A stretch of DNA of 64,000 nucleotides. Origin: Gilvimarinus polysaccharolyticus (lineage in GTDB: Bacteria; Pseudomonadota; Gammaproteobacteria; Pseudomonadales; Cellvibrionaceae). The notes beneath the pieces are model-generated. The model saw only the letters and a program-made list of their open reading frames with translations. It did not search any database and was not told where the DNA came from. A program made the translations under genes and the position numbers. The first letter of the stretch is position 1, and the number at the start of each line of letters is the position of its first letter. Of this stretch, positions 61,732-64,000 are shown one piece after another. The stretch is taken from positions 336,169 to 400,168 of the forward strand of contig NZ_LFIJ01000001.1 of the NCBI RefSeq assembly GCF_001187555.1. Direction: 5' to 3'.

Positions 61732-63219
61732 GTGAGCAAATTAGATCTTGTGATTGCCGGCGGCGGTAGTGCCGGCTGGATGGCGGCGGCGATGCTGGTT
61801 AAGTTGTTGGGGCCGCAGCTTAATATCACTTTGGTAGAGTCGAGCGAAATTGCCACGGTGGGGGTGGGCGAGGCGACGATCCCACCGATTCGGACCTTTA
61901 ACCAAGTGTTGGGTATTGATGAGGCGGAGTTTTTACGCGCAACCGGTGGCACCATTAAACTGGGCATTGAGTTTAATCATTGGAACGGGCCGCACAGCAA
62001 CTACTTACACGCCTTTGGCAGCATTGGCCGCGACCAGGGTTTTGCCAGCTTTCATCACTATTGGCACCGCGCCCGGGCCGAGGGGCTGGCGGAAGATTTT
62101 TGGCACTACTCGCTTAACGCCCGCGCTGCTCGGGCCGGCAAGTTTGCGCCGTTATCACATATTGCCAACACGCCCTTGGATGGGCTGCATTACGCCTACC
62201 ATTTTGATGCGGGCCGCTATGCCAAATTGCTGCAAGGTTATTGTTTGGCCGCAGGGGTTAGGCATGTTGATCGTGTTATAGAGCAGGTATTACTCGATCC
62301 AGACAACGGCCATATACAGGCGTTGCAATTGGCCGATGGCGCAACGTTAACGGGCGATTTTTTTATTGATTGCAGCGGTGCTCGCTCGCTGTTGTTGGGC
62401 GATGCGTTAGGGGTGGGGTTTGATGATTATCGCCAGTGGTTGCCGTGCGATCGCGCCATTGCATTGCCCAGTGAACGTTTGGCTAAGGTGCAACCTTTTA
62501 CCCGGTCGAGTGCTAATGCTGGCGGTTGGTGTTGGCAAATACCGCTGCAGCACCGCACCGGTAATGGCATTGTTTATAGCGCCGACAGCCTCAGCGATGA
62601 TCAAGCCTTAGTGCTATTGCAGCAACAGCTAACCGGCCCTGCGCTGGGCGAGGCTAAACTGATTCGTTTTAAGGTGGGGCGCCGGCGGCAACAGTGGCAT
62701 AAAAACTGTGTCGCACTGGGGTTGGCCAGCGGCTTTTTAGAACCGCTAGAATCCACCAGTTTACACTTAGTGCAAAGCGCTATTACCCGCTTGGTTAAGT
62801 TGTTTCCGCGGCAGACGATTAACGCGCGCGATGTGCAGGAGTTTAACCGCCAAGCGCAGACGGAGTTTGAATCTGTGCGAGATTTTATTATTTTGCACTA
62901 CCACTTAAATGGCCGCAGCGAGCCCTTTTGGCAAGCTTGCCAAACGATGGCGGTGCCCGAGCGGATAACCCAGCGGGTGGCTTTATTTAAAGCCAGTGGC
63001 CGATTGTTTATAGAGCCCAATGAGTTGTTTACCGAGCCGGCTTGGCAACAGGTGATGTTGGGGCAGGGGATAATGCCCGAGAGTTACCATACCCTTGCCG
63101 ATGGTTTAAGCGCGCAACAGTTGGCTGGTTTTATGCGCGATTTAGACACGCTGTATGATCGTGCGTTAAATTCATTGCCCAGCCATGAGGATTACCTGCG
63201 CTCGCAGGCTAAGGTGTAG
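61732..63219 (+). CDS. Tryptophan-halogenase-family flavoprotein
   Basis: FAD-dependent protein of the tryptophan 7-halogenase family, about 495 residues. IAGGGSAGWMAAAML is the FAD-binding GxGxxG. The lysine in GGTIKLGIEF corresponds to the catalytic Lys of PrnA-like enzymes, and GGWCWQIPL is the WxWxIP motif. I chose GTG at 61732, with GGAG 8 nt upstream, because the ATG at 61690 sits on the preceding terminator. Members beside TonB receptors in polysaccharide-using bacteria are common and their real substrate is unknown; genuine tryptophan halogenation should not be assumed. Confidence 0.87.
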   Translation: MSKLDLVIAGGGSAGWMAAAMLVKLLGPQLNITLVESSEIATVGVGEATIPPIRTFNQVLGIDEAEFLRATGGTIKLGIEFNHWNGPHSNYLHAFGSIGRDQGFASFHHYWHRARAEGLAEDFWHYSLNARAARAGKFAPLSHIANTPLDGLHYAYHFDAGRYAKLLQGYCLAAGVRHVDRVIEQVLLDPDNGHIQALQLADGATLTGDFFIDCSGARSLLLGDALGVGFDDYRQWLPCDRAIALPSERLAKVQPFTRSSANAGGWCWQIPLQHRTGNGIVYSADSLSDDQALVLLQQQLTGPALGEAKLIRFKVGRRRQQWHKNCVALGLASGFLEPLESTSLHLVQSAITRLVKLFPRQTINARDVQEFNRQAQTEFESVRDFIILHYHLNGRSEPFWQACQTMAVPERITQRVALFKASGRLFIEPNELFTEPAWQQVMLGQGIMPESYHTLADGLSAQQLAGFMRDLDTLYDRALNSLPSHEDYLRSQAKV

Positions 63220-63254
63220 TGGCTTAAGGATTTACGGTTGTCAGTTGGGGCCAT

Positions 63255-63283
63255 AAAAACGGCCGGGGTTGCCGGCCGTTTTT
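63255..63283. terminator. Bidirectional terminator
   Basis: 12-bp stem AAAAACGGCCGG/CCGGCCGTTTTT with a 5-nt loop between the convergent halogenase-like gene and the repeat protein gene. Confidence 0.92.
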
Positions 63284-63312
63284 ATGTTAGCGCTACGATT
63301 TACCTTTAAATA

Positions 63313-64000
63313 TTACAGCGCACTGTAGTGCAGATTGTTGTCGTTTACCTCTAGGGTAATGGTGCCGCTGCGAGTATCGCTAATGTCGTTACCGCTGCTG
63401 TCCAATACGCCGTCTGCGTTGTTGTCGCCATAGTTGCTGCTCCAGTCGCACTCGCGGTCAAACTTATAGCGCTGGTTGGCGCTGCCATCTAAGGTTACGG
63501 TGGTGCGCCAGGTGTTGTCGGCGGTAAGTGTCAGGGCGTCGCAGCTCCAATTGTTAAAAGTGCCACGCACGTACAGGGTGCTCCAGTTAGCTGCATAGTT
63601 ATTGGCGCCGTTGCCGCCGCTGACGCTGTAGGCGAGGGTGGCATCGTTGAGGGTGACCGCCACGCTACCGCTGCGGTTGTCGATAATATCGGCGCCGCTC
63701 GGCTCTAAGGTGCCGTTGTTGTCGGTGTCACCATAGTTACTGCTCCAGTCGCACTCGCGGTCAAACTTATAGCGTTGGTTGGCACTGCCGTCTAGGGTGA
63801 TATCTGCGCTCCAGGTGTTGTCGGCGGTTAAGCTTAGGGGCGTACAGGTCCAGTTGTTAAACGTGCCGCGCAGGTACACACGGTTCCAGTTGCTGCTAAA
63901 ACCAGTGGCCAGTGAGCTGATGCTGTAGCTTAAATCGGCATCGTTCACTTGTACTCGGTATTGGCCTATGACATTGGTGGTTATGTCATCACCGCTGCTG
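63313..64000 (-). CDS. 3' end of a protein with tandem carbohydrate-module-like repeats (5' end outside window)
   Basis: The frame is open to the window edge (SSGDDITTNVIGQYRVQV precedes residue 63948), so only the C-terminal 228 residues or so are visible. They hold two full repeats of about 105 residues, plus the end of a third. Shared blocks are YLRGTFNNW, LTADNTW, LDGSANQRYKFDRECDWSSN and YGD, an Asp/Gly-rich loop and a final ND..LxYS strand. These look like small beta-sandwich starch- or glycan-binding modules (X25/CBM-like) found at the end of amylases and pullulanases. Since it lies beside a carbohydrate TonB receptor, an alpha-amylase-type enzyme is the best guess, but the catalytic part is not seen. 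Confidence 0.7.
   Translation of the reverse strand, partial: SSGDDITTNVIGQYRVQVNDADLSYSISSLATGFSSNWNRVYLRGTFNNWTCTPLSLTADNTWSADITLDGSANQRYKFDRECDWSSNYGDTDNNGTLEPSGADIIDNRSGSVAVTLNDATLAYSVSGGNGANNYAANWSTLYVRGTFNNWSCDALTLTADNTWRTTVTLDGSANQRYKFDRECDWSSNYGDNNADGVLDSSGNDISDTRSGTITLEVNDNNLHYSAL

Noticed and set aside
1-64000. CRISPR array, prophage or intact insertion sequence
   Set aside because: No regularly spaced repeats with unique spacers, no phage structural genes and no transposase or integrase gene were seen. Only short repeats and an att-like duplication are present.

Overview
The window looks like a chromosome segment of a polysaccharide-degrading marine or soil gammaproteobacterium, most likely of the Cellvibrionaceae (Cellvibrio, Saccharophagus, Teredinibacter and relatives). 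This is inferred from a lipoprotein with a poly-serine linker, a large modular GH9 cellulase ending in a CBM2, a TonB receptor next to a tryptophan-halogenase-family protein and a modular carbohydrate protein, and a tmRNA whose tag reads ANDDNYGAQLAA. No 16S or marker-gene comparison was possible, so the family name is inference.

Layout. 0-10 kb: 3' part of msrP and msrQ, a beta-propeller lipoprotein, a siderophore-type TonB receptor divergent from a PepSY membrane protein around a Fur-like site, and a PAS protein whose membrane domain keeps the ethylene-receptor ligand residues. 10-22 kb: DUF1415 protein, Fur-boxed flavodoxin, recQ, an orphan ribbon-helix-helix protein divergent from a SulP transporter, a TRIC/YadS-like protein, yjdM and the GH9 cellulase. 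22-34.6 kb: a DsbB-like protein, metE/metR with a MetR box, pbpG followed by a hybrid kinase, a secreted esterase, and tpiA-fbp. 34.7-46.3 kb: a diguanylate cyclase, a thioesterase, a pseudouridine synthase, an ECF sigma factor fused to a membrane domain, divergent secreted CIA30-like and acyltransferase genes, an IPTL-CTERM surface protein, an outer-membrane protein and an Atm1-type ABC exporter.

46.5-58.2 kb is the accessory part. It holds an MmeI-like restriction-methylation protein followed 3 bp later by a HEPN-motif protein, two gene remnants (a 5'-truncated gene and a broken kduD-like dehydrogenase), a polytopic membrane protein, and an AAA ATPase/TOPRIM-like pair bracketed by 84-bp direct repeats. 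The region ends at ssrA (tmRNA), whose 3' end is partly duplicated, as expected beside an island integration site. 58.3-64 kb: a TonB receptor with a paired operator, a tryptophan-halogenase-like protein, and the 3' end of a protein with tandem carbohydrate-module repeats, which together look like a glycan (possibly starch or maltodextrin) uptake locus.

The strongest unexpected signals are: (1) two divergent copies of one promoter (CTTGTCACCT-N14-GGCACTTATGT) between the membrane-fused sigma factor and the CIA30-like gene, suggesting self-regulation of a small cell-envelope regulon; (2) the MmeI-like/HEPN pair and the repeat-flanked ATPase/TOPRIM pair as candidate defence modules; (3) the ethylene-receptor-like PAS protein without any output domain. 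All coordinates come from direct reading of the sequence. Family assignments rest on recognised motifs and not on database searches.
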